DNA from: Nematostella vectensis
Lineage: Eukaryota > Cnidaria > Anthozoa > Actiniaria > Edwardsiidae
Length of the DNA stretch: 64,000 bases
NCBI RefSeq assembly: GCF_932526225.1
Contig: NC_064034.1
Span: 14,644,887 to 14,708,886, forward strand
Direction: 5' to 3'
This document shows, piece after piece, positions 30,901 to 41,090 of this stretch. The translations under genes were made by a program, and so were the position numbers. The notes beneath the pieces are model-generated. The model saw only the letters and a program-made list of their open reading frames with translations. It did no database searches and was not told the origin of the DNA. The first letter of the stretch is position 1. Each line of letters begins with the position of its first letter.

Positions 30901-32690
30901 CTGCTTGATGGATGGATGGATTTAGGTTTCAGCAATTCTCAAGTGACCTACAAATTTTAAATTCTTTGAAAAGGCTATCATTTTAATAGATCTGCACAAC
31001 TTTTAATAGAATAATTTACTAATTGTTTCTTTGTTATTAACTATGGAATGCTTGACTTATACCTTTTCTCAGCTCAGTTTGCAATTGCAAGTGGATAAAC
31101 AGAGAGGGCACTCTGGTGTCCAGCTTTATTAGGGATCATTGGGACTATTCCTAGTGATACTTGGTCGCTTCCTGGAATGGAACAAAAATACTATTTAAAA
31201 AAAAACAATCTAGTACAAAGATGGTGCTATTCAAAAAGAATTACTGGAATAAATGATTAAGATGTTTAATTAATGATCAGAAGATATCAACTTTAAAAGT
31301 GGCTATGATAACAACTACAATTATGGAAGGGGAAGTTATGTAAAGGGAAAGAAGTTATGTAAGGGAAAAAATTTAAAATAACAGAAAAAATAAAATAAGT
31401 ACCTGCTAGAGGCCTGCCATCCAACTTCAAATTAAATTCTATGTTTGTCGGGATGTTGGCATGGAGACGGCATTCTCTGATGGCCCATACCAGAATCATC
31501 TCAAGTGAAGCTCCATAGCCACGCACATCTGGCATTAACTCAACTTTAAACAACTGGCGTGTTACAGAGAACACAAGCTGTTTTTGGGCTCGGATTTCGT
31601 TGTTTGTAAGGAGAATGCCTACATCAGTTGATTTCTGACAAGAAAATAAACAATTGCCAATCTTACTTAAAAGAACTAAAAATATTCTGAGCTTGAAATT
31701 TAATAAAAGCAACCAAAAGCTTACCCCACTTTTACCAATACATAGGTAGCTGAGCACAGTCTGCCAGCAACGATCTGGGAGTTTCGTCGATAGTTTGACC
31801 AGCAACTGGACCCAGTCAGGCACTTTCATGGTGGAAATGTATTTTTCCAGCACATCCTCATCAAGGATTTCGGCAAATCCTTTCCGCGGCCCTTTCTTCT
31901 CACATACAACGTTTAATGTTGTAGAAATAGCTTCCTTTATGAAAGGCCGCTGGTCCTCGTCATAAAGAAAGCTATTTCCAAACAGTTGACCGAGCGCTTC
32001 TCCGCTCTGAGTAAAATCTCTCTTGAGCTGCTGAAACAACACCGATGACGCGCCTTTGGCGCGCTTTGCCCTCTGACGCGGCCCAGCGCTATTTAGATTC
32101 TCAATATCTTGGAAACTCCTCGAGGCACTCGATGAATCGAAACACCGTTTAAGATTACCCACGGGAGTTGCTGGTGGAGTTAAGGGCGCGGGTGAAATTG
32201 GCTGCAGTTCACTCTCCTCGTACTAGACTCCCGCCAAATCGCGATCTTGATCAATGGGAGTCAAATTCGATTTATTTAGTAGCTTTCTAGCAGCTTCTAG
32301 AATTCCAAAGGCGACATCAGTTTCTTTTGGGTGTTTCTTCATCCTGATTATTCTATAAATAATCCCATATAGGGTCGCAACAACAACAGTGGCTCGTCTT
32401 GGTGCTCGTGGTCCGAACCAATCGGTGGGAATTTGCGCGCCATTTTCTTGCCTCAGTTCGTCGAGGCTTAGCTCGACAAAATCCCTATTTAAAAACGTTC
32501 TGTTTTCTTCGATCGAAAGAAAATCATGAACTCTATAGCAGATATCGACATTGATTGCGTACCACGCATTTGATGCATCGAGCGAATCGCTGTAAACTCT
32601 TCTTAAACTAAGATCGGGTCGCTTCCCGCTCTCTTTCGCCATGGACGAACTCGAAACTCCGAATTTGGCGCGGAACCACAATATTTATAC
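27972..32690 (-). pseudogene. Multi-exon transposon-derived gene ('LDGRPLAG' family), broken
   Basis: At least nine minus-strand exons. Exon 1, 31735-32681 (start at 32642, MAKESGKR), includes LSLRRVYSDSLDASN, ELSLDELRQENGAQIP, PDWVQLLVKLSTKLPDR and ends at YLCIGKSG. Exon 2, about 31405-31640, has STDVGILLTNNEIRAQK, GYGASLEMILVWAIREC and LKLDGRPLAG. 31065-31172 has SDQVSLGIVPM. 30730-30835 has VDGVKYSISFK. 30495-30617 has LTADENFVLGGQGVD. 30240-30320 has KDHMAGDFQEVCLSC. 29690-29965 has DEELTSICLCALHCEMRNTE. 29180-29340, 28330-28750 and 27975-28215 follow; the last has LEVEH-like HLTVEHSAMLFRQHRSF and YSNQGFEASHK. Lesions: TAG in exon 1 (32222-32224), TGA in the SDQVSLG exon, a slip in an A-run near 30795. 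I recognise this as a repetitive cnidarian family, probably a DNA-transposase lineage; the D of DGRPL may be catalytic. Function is inference. Confidence 0.7.
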
Positions 32691-34025
32691 GGATATTTCA
32701 TATTAACTATTTAGGATTACTGTCACACACACTGGGTTCACTCTCTGTCATTATACAAGTAACAGATGCCGCTTCTTTGAGTACAGCAAAGTACAAAACA
32801 GAAGTGCTTACTGAAAGATGTTTTTATTGGATAAGGATCGTTGCTACGCAACCTTGAAACTGATACCCCGCTCACGCTGAGTCGTTCAGAGCGCTATATA
32901 TAAGAAAGGTAGGTAAAAACACAATTATAAACAGAATGAGAATAGCTGTTGCACCGGGAAAGATAATTTTCTAGCGTTTTTTTTAGTGATTTTCGCTCCA
33001 TCGTGAAGTCTTGTCACTCCGCCTGCTTGCTCTATCGTGCTATAAAAGCGAAGCTTTAGCTACCAACAAAATATGGGTGATAGTACCCCCTGGTGATGTG
33101 ACGGGTCAAGTCATGCCGCGTGCTTTTGCCCAATCGTGTTATAGCCGCTAGCATAAAATTCCTAGCATATAAAAAGTCTGTAGGCTTAGAGTATTTATAA
33201 TTTCATAGCAAAAAATTAAACATTTGTCCACAAGCAATGAAACAAGCGATTTTCAGATGTTGAAAACATAAAACAACCCGCAGGCAGTCAGATCAGCGGG
33301 CGCTTGCATCAAGCTTTAAAATTTGTAAACAAAAATGCTTATGGAGTAGCTTTTGAATTCCATATTGATTCCATATATGATTTTCTATTAAGACATCTAG
33401 AAATGATATGTATTTTTCATTTTAAATTATTGTTTTGTTCGTGATTGTTTCTACTTCACAGCATATCGCTTATTGTTTTAGATCTTTTCCTTTGGTCACG
33501 GACAATAACAAAACTCATCTAACCTTGAGGACACGTTGGAGCTGACTTGTCCATCTCTGTCTAAGGTTTGCAGTCGGACCAAACTTAATTCAGTGGAACC
33601 TATTGTTTTGGAAATAGGTACATGGAAGGAACAACGTTTGCCCCGAATCAGTTCGGATGTAATTAATAGATTCAAGTTCAAGTCTCCGGTGCACAGAGGG
33701 AGCCCACTCAACTCAGCGCATTGTTAATCAAGCATGTGCTGTTAACTTCCTTTGTGAATATCAATTAGGTCACGAAGTCTTTAATAAAACTCCTTCCAAA
33801 TACATATGTCTTACTCTTCATTGCGTCTATTTATGTTTGCAACACTTATTTTATACCCCTGCGTCGAAATGTTTTTCATTCACTCGCTGCAATGTATTGG
33901 ATAAATTCCATCCATTAATATATTTAATCATCAAATAACCAGTGATGACTACCCCAGAGGGCATTTTGTGATCTTTGTGCACTGATCCAGGTTGTTAAGC
34001 TCTATTAACGATTGTAGATAGTAGA
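32690..34025. other. Non-coding gap, with a possible exon remnant at 33535-33800
   Basis: Mostly AT-rich. At 33640-33800 on + the readings ISSDVINRFKFKSP, then SALLIKHVLLTSF-type sequence look like a diverged coding exon, but no protein family is recognised. No promoter features could be assigned upstream of the 32681 start. Confidence 0.35.
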
Positions 34026-34837
34026 AGAAGCAAGAGAAGGAAGGAGATTCTGGAACCAGGGTTTCATAATAATACGTGATGGTTAGAACATTGCAATCCA
34101 ACCCGAATGATTCCATCCAATTACTCTATTTATGTTCAGCTTGATCACACATTCAACTTTTCCCTGCTAGCAGAGGCCTCCCTTTTATTTCGCTTGGCTG
34201 GCGATACAAAGGAAAAAGCCGGTGCCGACTTAGTCACTATGAAATTTAAACAGTATGCAATAAAAACGCCTCTGTCGTATTCCTACAATGATAAGGATTA
34301 CACGGACTTAGATACAAAAAAAGACAAAGGAATAGAGGTAATTTCCAGTGGGCTTTTATTCTCTTGTGTGTGTTTTGTGAACAGGTGAATCGTGCATAGC
34401 AGACTTATACAAACGCATCCATAAGGGACGTGTCTTTATTTAGCGGGATGGAAGGGGGAAGTTTTGATTTTTTGGGGGAGGGTCCTAATTTTTTCACATC
34501 TCTTAGAGGGGTCCTAATTTTTTGTAACAAATTTTTTTTTTGAATATTTCTTTGCTTCATCACATAAACCCCAACATGGAACTCATTAATCTGCATAGTT
34601 TTGTTACTTTGCGAGTCAACCATTAACTGGCCGTTGTGCAATTAACATCTTTAACTACTTCATATATAATGTATAATATAATCACATCATATTCTAAAAC
34701 TCATCGTCAGATAAATGGGCATGAAGTAGTATTTATTACAATATGGTCCAATTTTCTCCGGTGACTCTGATGAGTCACAATGGCCGAAGGTTAGGTGACA
34801 TTTTTCGTCATCACCATCGTCATTTAAAGGCCCATGA

Positions 34838-35052
34838 CAGGCGCGCACCAGGGGGTGCGCGCATCCCCCTCCCTTTAAGGGAGAAAAGTGGGTTATTTCT
34901 TATTAAGGAATCTTCAAATACTATGCTTTTTCCATACGAGACCATGACTGCGCGGCCCCCCTTCAGCAATTCTTCAAATACTATGCTTTTTCCATATGAG
35001 ACCAATGACTACGCAGCCCCCCCTTCAGCAAATCCTGGGTACGCGCCTGCAT
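34838..35052. mobile_element. CAGGCGCGTACCC-family MITE, copy 2
   Basis: Ends 'caggcgcgcaccagggggtg' (left) and 'atcctgggtacgcgcctg' (right, inverted). An internal 70-bp unit with 'cttcaaatactatgcttttt' is present twice in tandem (34913, 34973). Confidence 0.75.
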
Positions 35053-35354
35053 GTGTTCAAGAAAAGAAAGAGTAAAGAGCCAAGGAGGAGGCTGAGAGAC
35101 GAATAAAGGTTGAAAAAGTATGAAAGCTATGACTGGGTACAACCCAATAGAGAGGGCAAGCACAAGAAGCTAAAGGTGTCGGTCCTTGATCTATACATAG
35201 AGAACGAGAAGCTCAACTGCTAGAAGAGGATATTAAAGGGAGAAAAAGTCGATGCCATTTCCTTTGCACACAGGACTGTAGCAAACGCTAGGAGCGAAGG
35301 GCCAGAAAGTGTAAGTGGCCATTCAGAGAAGGTAAAGTGGGAGGATGGAGCACT

Positions 35355-35625
35355 TGTCAGGGGCGGATCCAGGATTTCAAAATGGGGGGTGGATGATGGA
35401 CGGATAGACGGCTTATAACTGAATCCAGTGGTTCTTGGTAGGTCACATAGATCTAACAATACTTCACGCTGAATTGGATTTGTCGCGTCAGCAAAGCAGG
35501 CGAAGGCACATGGAGAGTACCTTCCGTCTCACAAACATTTATTTTCTTTCGACTTTCTTTTTAACTTAAAAAGGGGGGTGGATATCCACCCAATCCACCC
35601 CTTGTGTTTTCGCCCCTGCTTGTAA
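35355..35625. mobile_element. GGATCCAGGATTT-family MITE, copy 2
   Basis: Left end 'caggggcggatccaggattt'; right end 'ttttcgcccctgcttg' in inverted orientation. Same position within the large repeat as the copy at 65-330. Confidence 0.7.
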
Positions 35626-35897
35626 TGAATAATATTGGAAGTGATGATAAGGGGAGTTGATCAAATGCATAGACGATGGGTCGGATGCTGATGGGGAAGA
35701 CGATAAGTCGGAGAGTGACAGAAATGATAGGTCACATAGTGACAGAGAAGTTGATAATTCGGAGAATGACTGATTTAACTTGGAGAGTGACAGAGGAGAC
35801 GCTCCCACAAAGGACTAGGTCCGTCCGGGGCCGTTATTTGTACAAATGACGGTAACAGGTGCAAAAGGGATAACACAGCACAAAAATCCATATTTAC

Positions 35898-36075
35898 GCA
35901 CGTTCCGCGTAAAGGGTGATAAACATTCACGTTCATTTACGTTCTGCATAAAAATCGCGTAAAGGGTGATAACAATTTACGCATCTTTACGTTCTGCGTA
36001 AAGATCGCTTGAAGGGTGATAAACATTTACGCTTCTTAATGTTCTGCGTAAAGATCGCGTAAAGTGTGATAAACA
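35898..36075. repeat. 50-bp tandem repeat, 3.4 units
   Basis: 'gcgtaaagggtgataa' begins at 35907, 35957, 36007 (as gcttgaagggtgat) and 36057, an exact 50-bp spacing. The second half of each unit holds 'tttacgttctgcgtaaagat', whose 'ttacg..cgtaa' is itself a short palindrome. Confidence 0.85.
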
Positions 36076-36079
36076 GAGA

Positions 36080-36945
36080 TATTTTAGAAAATAATTGTAT
36101 CAATACCACTGGGTCTGTATCCTCAAAGATTCGGTGCAACACGAGGTGTTAGTCTAGTATAGTACTCTAGCCAGACCAAAAGAGAAAAGTGACATGAGTG
36201 TACAAGTGATAAATACGCTAAGGTGTATTTCACGGGATTATGATACTCTAATGTAATGTAAAAACTGTGAACATTCTCTTGATGCGTGGGCTAAGCAACT
36301 CTTGATGCGTGGGCGAAAATACTCTAAAAGACGTGGGCGATACAACAACGTGGGCGAAACCACCGCAATTCGGTACTAAAGGGGTTCTAATATGTTCTAA
36401 AAGTTATGATATGTACCGATTCTTTTCTTTTTTGTTTTATAGGTATACCATACATACATTCCTTTGGAGGTACTTACAGTTAAAGTCGTTTGCGTCTCGT
36501 CATGAGTATTTCATTAGTTTTTTTTTCGACTTTTGTTTTCTTTGTTTTCCCTTAACTTGTTATAAACAACAAACGAATATATATGCCGTCAAAGAAATCA
36601 CTAATGTAAGCCGCTTTGCTTTAATCACTTGGAATAACTACGATATCCTTAGTCTAATTTACTTCAGGGACCTACTTCCCGTGTACGTTACACGTTCGGT
36701 GTTTGTTATGAGTTTAAGTAAATATATATATTTAGGCACTGCCTAAAAGCGGGGCCAGCTTTATCAAAATATTTTCATATGAGTATTCTTGGGCAGATAA
36801 GGGTATGACCCCCCTGAAGATTAGAGTTTTCCATTTTTTTTTAGAATAAAAAAAATGCATAATATTAAACCTAACCTTTGTATACTTTATATATCCTTCC
36901 CACCCGCCTTGCATACATACAACCTGTTAAAAATGCATAGTCCGG
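36080..36945. other. Non-coding gap with a repeat-family terminus
   Basis: Holds short 'gcgtgggcga' repeats (36280-36355), an AT-rich stretch whose 145-codon frame at 36309-36746 has no domain, and at 36728-36760 the 'ttaggcactgcctaaaagcg' terminus seen in the 17.4-19.3 kb element. Confidence 0.45.
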
Positions 36946-36953
36946 GCTATATT

Positions 36954-37190
36954 TTATTTGATCTTATTTATTTCCCCACCGTAATGAAATGCTTGACCTT
37001 TTATTTGATCTTATTTATTTCCCCCAGTGTAATGAAATGCTTGACCTTTTATTTGATCTTATTTATTTCTCCACCGTAATGAAATGCTTGACCTTTTATT
37101 TGATCTTATTTATTTCCCCACCGTAATGAAATGCTTGACCTTTTATTTGATCTTATTTATTTCCCCCACTGTAATGAAATGCTAGACCTC
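36954..37190. repeat. 47-bp tandem repeat, 5 units
   Basis: 'ttatttgatcttatttattt' starts at 36954, 37001, 37049, 37096 and 37143, followed by 'ccccaccgtaatgaaatgct'. One unit is 48 bp. Confidence 0.9.
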
Positions 37191-37765
37191 CCTCTCCCAA
37201 TCTACTTCTTTTGCAGCTAAACCCAAAAATATTGGAGATATTAGTATTATTTATAATGCTAAATATGATATTAGCTACCAATAGCAAAGAGGAGGTTACG
37301 AGCTTTAAGTGTGTTAGCTGCATTTGATAAACAACTGATACTGAACAGATATTTCCTTATTTACTACATTTCTACAATAAAATAATCAGGACTAACATAA
37401 ATGTGCATGGCATTTTACATAGTCCTTTTGTTGAGTATAGCTTTGGACACCAAGAGACTTCAGGAGATGTTTGCTGCAAGGGAGCCCAACATTTCATGCC
37501 CAAAAATCCCTTGATGTAAATTTCCAGTCCCTCTTTTAACACTTTTACTAAGTTTAAGTACTAAATTAATAGAAAATGCAACTGCAGATCTTTGTGAATA
37601 CAAACATTTTAATACACCATCCCTATCTCCTACTCCAGTTTTCAACCACTAAATATTTGCTGTCATAAATGCTACTAAAACATAAGATACAAATAGTGAA
37701 ATCACAGTTTAGACAGCATTCATTCAGGAGGGGGATGGGGCTTCAAAAAAGTCACACATACTATA
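37190..37765. other. Non-coding gap
   Basis: AT-rich sequence; nothing identifiable. Confidence 0.4.
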
Positions 37766-37767
37766 AG

Positions 37768-38095
37768 CAGGGGTTTTATTAAGGCACTGAGGCCTGCAGA
37801 ACAGCCAGCTAGAATTTTCCAAGCACCAGCTACTTTTTAAACAAAAAGTCAATTAAAGTTTTATTTGAACTGATAAAATAAAACAACTTCAATCCCTACT
37901 TATGGACTCCTGTTAACCTGAAACTCCTGTATAAGTGTTCCCTGCTCACAAATACTACAATGTTTCCCTGCACACACGTACTATAAGATAAATGTTCCCT
38001 GCTCACACATACAACAAGCTTTCCCTGCACACACATACGAAAAGTGTTCCCTGCTGACACATATAAGTGTGTCCCCTACTCACACATACTATAAT
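37768..38095. repeat. Truncated MITE copy and 'ttccctgctcacacatac' short tandem repeat
   Basis: 37768-37920 matches the MITE at 27773. 37930-38090 is a degenerate tandem array of about 33-bp units containing 'gttccctgc(t/a)cacacatac'. Confidence 0.65.
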
Positions 38096-38099
38096 ATAT

Positions 38100-38690
38100 A
38101 GATTTAGGCACTGCATAAAAGTGGAGCCAGCATGACTTTTTTTAGCATAAACTAGAACCCCCCTTCCCTGTACTTTCATTATGCATCATGTTCCACCACC
38201 CACAAAAACGGCACAATGTGTTAAACATATAAAGATTACATGTTCTATAAATACTGCAATTATTATTAAATGGTGTCCTCCCAATCTTCCTAGGGAATAC
38301 CTAGAACAAATATGTTTTTTTGTTCTAGGTAAAAAAAAGTATTTATTGACATTACTAAGGATATCATTAACTAAACTATATTTGATAGACAACTGATACA
38401 GCAAAATTAGCAAAATAAATTTATGCTTTGATTAACAGGGAAGGCTTTCAGGTGTGAAGAGAGGTCATATTTATTCTAAAATGATATGAGGATCAATTAA
38501 AGTTCCTCACAAAAAGCTGGGTGCTATTTTATTCTCTTTAAAATTAAAAACAATAAAAAAAATGCATATCAAATTCCTATAAATTAATAAGTATATCAGC
38601 AAATCACACTATCATAGTGGGTTTGACGTAAAAGTACTCGTTCCCTGCCTGTACTGTCCCAATTTCTTTTACTTCTTTAAGTTACTTACC
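38100..38690 (+). repeat. Dispersed repeat, copy 2 (partner 1979-2400)
   Basis: Starts with 'atttaggcactgcataaaag' and 'ggagccagcatg'. It then matches 1979-2400 with about 200 bp of extra sequence around 38230-38400. No coding capacity. Confidence 0.65.
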
Positions 38691-38837
38691 TTAACTTGCA
38701 AAGATAGGGCTTTATCATTTTCTTTCTCTTGTGTAAGTTTTAAAGTCTGAGTACATTATTTTATTAAACAGTTAAGAACCACATATAAGAACCTAGAATG
38801 AACCTGTTAACCTAAAATTAACAAATTAGAATTCTTT

Positions 38838-39727
38838 TTATAAGCATCTATTTAGCCAGTGCCCGTGCCAGGCAAAAGGGGTGAGAAGGTCGACACCTAA
38901 AAAGGCTCGCCGTCGGCCCTTGTCCTGGAGGTCTTCCTCGTTTACGGCGATGTACACCTCCGTTCCGATCTCTAAGGGGACCTCTAAGGGGACCTCTAAG
39001 GGGGGCTTTTCGGCTTTTAGAGGCACCTCAGCATTATGGCGTCTTTAGGCGCAAAGCCAGTCATGCGAGTCTTCGTTGCGTTTATGTCCGAGATGACGAT
39101 TGGCAAAGCAGTAACCCACTCGCGGTTTGTTTCGCCGGATGCAAGCTCCTTCGAGTACTGCGCACGAAATAGGCGCTGTGCCAGCCAGCGCTGGAAAGAC
39201 TCGGCGAAAGCTTGGCTCCTGTGGTGCCCGGGCTCAGCCCGTCGGACCTCCACCCCGTGGTCTGTTAGGAGCTTTGTGGTAGCACCCTTGAACTCCATGC
39301 CGTCATCAACCATGAGGACTTTAGGCCATGTGAGAGGTCCCTCTGCATAGATGTCAGCGAGTTCGCGGGAGACGACGGCCGCGCTCTTAGTCCTCAGTGG
39401 GCGGGCGGTTTTATATCGTGAAGCAACGTCAACGACAGTCAGGGCATACTTGTACCCGCGGTCCGTTGGCACGAATAGCAGGTCCGACTGGTGGATACGG
39501 TTTGGTATCTGCTCCGAGAAGTGGGCGAAGGTAGTCGGAGGAGGGGGTGTCTGTGTGTAGCCCCCGACGGGCTGCGAGCTTACCCACTTGCGCACTCGAT
39601 CTATGGAGGCTGAGCCCTTGGGGAGTTTGGCATGCAGAGCGGTCACTCCCTGGAAGCCACCTCTGGCGTAGTATATAGGAAGAAGTAACGCATCGAGTTC
39701 TTCGTCGGACATGCGCTTCGCCGCCAT
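38838..39727 (-). pseudogene. Polinton DDE integrase, one frameshift
   Basis: Retrovirus-like (rve) integrase that inserts the element's DNA into chromosomes. The start is taken at ATG 39727 (MAAKRMSDEELDAL), with a second ATG at 39712. An N-terminal Zn/HTH-like region is followed by HQSDLLFVPTDRG and DVASRYKTA (first Asp), KVLMVDDGMEFKG (second Asp) and HHRSQAFAESFQRWL (Glu), so the DDE triad is present. Near 39030 the frame is broken: the upstream frame ends in TAG-like stop after IMLRCL, while the neighbouring frame carries on as PLKAEKPPLEVPLE, GRRRAFLG..., the C-terminal region with the RRRA motif seen in Polinton integrases. A single-base loss explains this. It is the left-most gene of the element. 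Confidence 0.85.
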
Positions 39728-39794
39728 TGTCGGCAATGTACAGCAACAGGTGTATCAGTCTCCAACAGGCGGTTGCCGTCTGCTCTGGTTGTGC

Positions 39795-40004
39795 CTAGGC
39801 GGTCTTTTTGAGGTCGGTAGGCCCTCGGAGAACGACATTGGCGAATCTCTTAACACACTCCCTGTCTGCGCGCCACAACTCGAGGCTTCGGTTAGCAATG
39901 TCACCAAAGCTACATAATCCACCCATCGACGACACCTTCGGTGTTACTCGCTTAGCAGCGGCTGCTACCTCGTGCATAGCACTCCACAACTGGTCTGCAA
40001 TCAT
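39795..40004 (-). CDS. Small Polinton ORF, 69 aa
   Basis: ATG at 40004, preceded within 3 bases by the 'tatacgtatacgtatacg' motif (40007-40031), which suggests a promoter right at the start. The product is basic and alanine-rich at the start (MHEVAAAAKRVTPKV) and ends GPTDLKKTA. No known domain. It lies between the integrase gene and the membrane-protein gene at 40081. The longer open frame extending upstream to 40343 reads through the neighbouring gene and is not favoured. Confidence 0.5.
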   Translation of the reverse strand: MIADQLWSAMHEVAAAAKRVTPKVSSMGGLCSFGDIANRSLELWRADRECVKRFANVVLRGPTDLKKTA

Positions 40005-40006
40005 CT

Positions 40007-40031
40007 TATACGTATACGTATACGAATACGC
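40007..40031 (-). promoter_or_regulatory. TATACG repeat, putative element promoter
   Basis: 'tatacgtatacgtatacg' followed by 'aatacg', directly upstream of the small gene at 39795-40004. The same motif occurs at 41762-41781 upstream of the gene at 41091-41693. The placement in intergenic gaps of a compact genome suggests a regulatory role (inference). Confidence 0.45.
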
Positions 40032-40080
40032 ACAGTATGGGAAAAGGCCGCCTAGATGCAGCGCCGGGACGGCAGCTGCA

Positions 40081-40512
40081 TCACAGCATGCGGCTAGCTG
40101 TGTAGCCGATGGCGCGAGCGCCAATGTACGCCAACTCGGCGTTTTTCTGCGTTTTGCTGGGGATGTAGTAGCCGGACAACTCAGGAGCCCGCATTGACTC
40201 CAGGAGTTGTTTTGGTCGGGTCTTGTTGTAATGTTTGAGCGCGTAGTCAGTGTAGGTGAAGCTTTGCTTTGCGAGGGCCCCTCTCTCGCGACTTTGCGCT
40301 TGCCAATCGAGGATTTCTTGTCGCCGCTGTTGGTAGCGTCCATAGTCTTGTTGGTATTTCTTGAGGGCCTTGTCGTCGCCTTGTTGTCGCCTCTCCTTCT
40401 CAGCTAAGGCAGGGCTCTCATCGTTCGACAGGAACTTTGCTAGGTAGTTACCACCAACGAATGCAGTCGCGTTTAGGACGGCGCCGCCAACCAAAATTGC
40501 GATGGAGGCCAT
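40081..40512 (-). CDS. Polinton membrane protein with coiled coil, 143 aa
   Basis: Start at ATG 40512 (MASIAILVGGAVLNATAFVG), preferred over an upstream ATG at 40533 because the hydrophobic N terminus then starts the protein as in related elements. One N-terminal membrane segment (residues 4-25) is followed by a charged helical region (ALKKYQQDYGRYQQRRQEIL, DWQAQSRERG) and a C-terminal YIGARAIGYTASRML that may be a second hydrophobic segment. I recognise the 'ASIA...GGAV.NA.AF.G.NYL' start from cnidarian Polinton ORFs; its role is unknown, possibly in the virion membrane or as a minor capsid protein. The frame is intact. The motif CACGTGAAACGTA lies 12 bp upstream. Confidence 0.65.
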   Translation of the reverse strand: MASIAILVGGAVLNATAFVGGNYLAKFLSNDESPALAEKERRQQGDDKALKKYQQDYGRYQQRRQEILDWQAQSRERGALAKQSFTYTDYALKHYNKTRPKQLLESMRAPELSGYYIPSKTQKNAELAYIGARAIGYTASRML

Positions 40513-40523
40513 CGAGTAGTCTG

Positions 40524-40536
40524 TACGTTTCACGTG
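40524..40536 (-). promoter_or_regulatory. CACGTGAAACGTA motif, copy 1
   Basis: 13-bp exact match (minus strand) to 41721-41733. Both copies sit just upstream of a Polinton gene start, here 12 bp from ATG 40512. A candidate promoter or initiator motif of the element. Confidence 0.5.
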
Positions 40537-40589
40537 CTATGTGTACGTAAACACGAGTCTAATACGTGGCCTACACGTGTAGTACACTA

Positions 40590-41037
40590 CTACATGGGCA
40601 GGATCTTCTGGTCCTCAAGGTAACCCTTCAAAGCGACAGCACCCGAAACAGCGGCAGTCATTTTTGCGTAGTTCATGGCGTTCGCGGAGGGGTCTATGGT
40701 GAAGTCTTCGCACAAGACCTTGCGCCCAACCCAGCCAATACCGGCGACGAGGCCGGTTATGACTGCGGCGTCGGTGATGGTCTTTGTAGTTTTGCTTTGC
40801 TGCGTGTTGCACAGCTTTCTTCTTCGCTCTGTTAAGTCGTTTCCACTCTGCCAAGCGCCTTCCGGCTTCGACTCGTCCAGGGTGTTTAGGTCGGGTCGCG
40901 GGTGGCTCGGGCGTACGTGCAGGTTCATGAGCAGTTTTTTGATGATGGTCATCAGCAGCAGCTTGTTTGTCAGGTTCCGCTGACCCGTCTGCCGTTCCGG
41001 CAGGCTGAGCACTAGTACTTCCTTGAGGTCCCTCCAT
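40590..41037 (-). pseudogene. Polinton hydrophilic/TM ORF, frameshifted
   Basis: ATG at 41037 (MEGPQGSTSAQPAGTADG). A hydrophilic, Pro/Lys-rich first half (KHPGRVEAGRRLAEWKRLNR) is followed, after a one-base frame change near 40795, by a second half in another frame: TDAAVITGLVAGIGWVGRKV and MTAAVSGAVALKGYL, two hydrophobic segments, ending at TAG 40590. The total span is not a multiple of three, which confirms a single-base indel. The 'KRVEAG..LA' core followed by a TM domain is a pattern seen in cnidarian Polinton ORFs. Role unknown, presumably virion or membrane. Confidence 0.6.
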
Positions 41038-41090
41038 TTGTGATGCAACAACTTGGCTGCTGAAGAAGTGGCAAGCTTTCAAATGAACGT

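Larger units (their letters stand above)
34030..35675 (+). repeat. 1.65 kb dispersed repeat unit, copy 2 (inverted relative to 1-1655)
   Basis: Matches the reverse complement of 1-1655 with the same nested MITEs at 34838-35052 and 35355-35625. On + around 35100-35350 the readable remnant YDWVQPNREGKHKKLKVSVL ... LNC, TAG, then KGEKVDAISFAHRTVANARS appears. Just beyond, 35685-35815 reads acidic Ser/Asp-rich GEDDKSESDRNDRSHSDRE, ending TGA and TAG. These could be exons of an unrecognised element protein. Confidence 0.8.

Noticed and set aside
36309-36746. 145-codon frame rich in Phe/Tyr
   Set aside because: AT-rich chance frame, no domain, ends in a repeat terminus.
39036-39560. Plus-strand frames opposite the integrase
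   Set aside because: Shadows of the GC-rich minus-strand integrase gene, which has DDE motifs.
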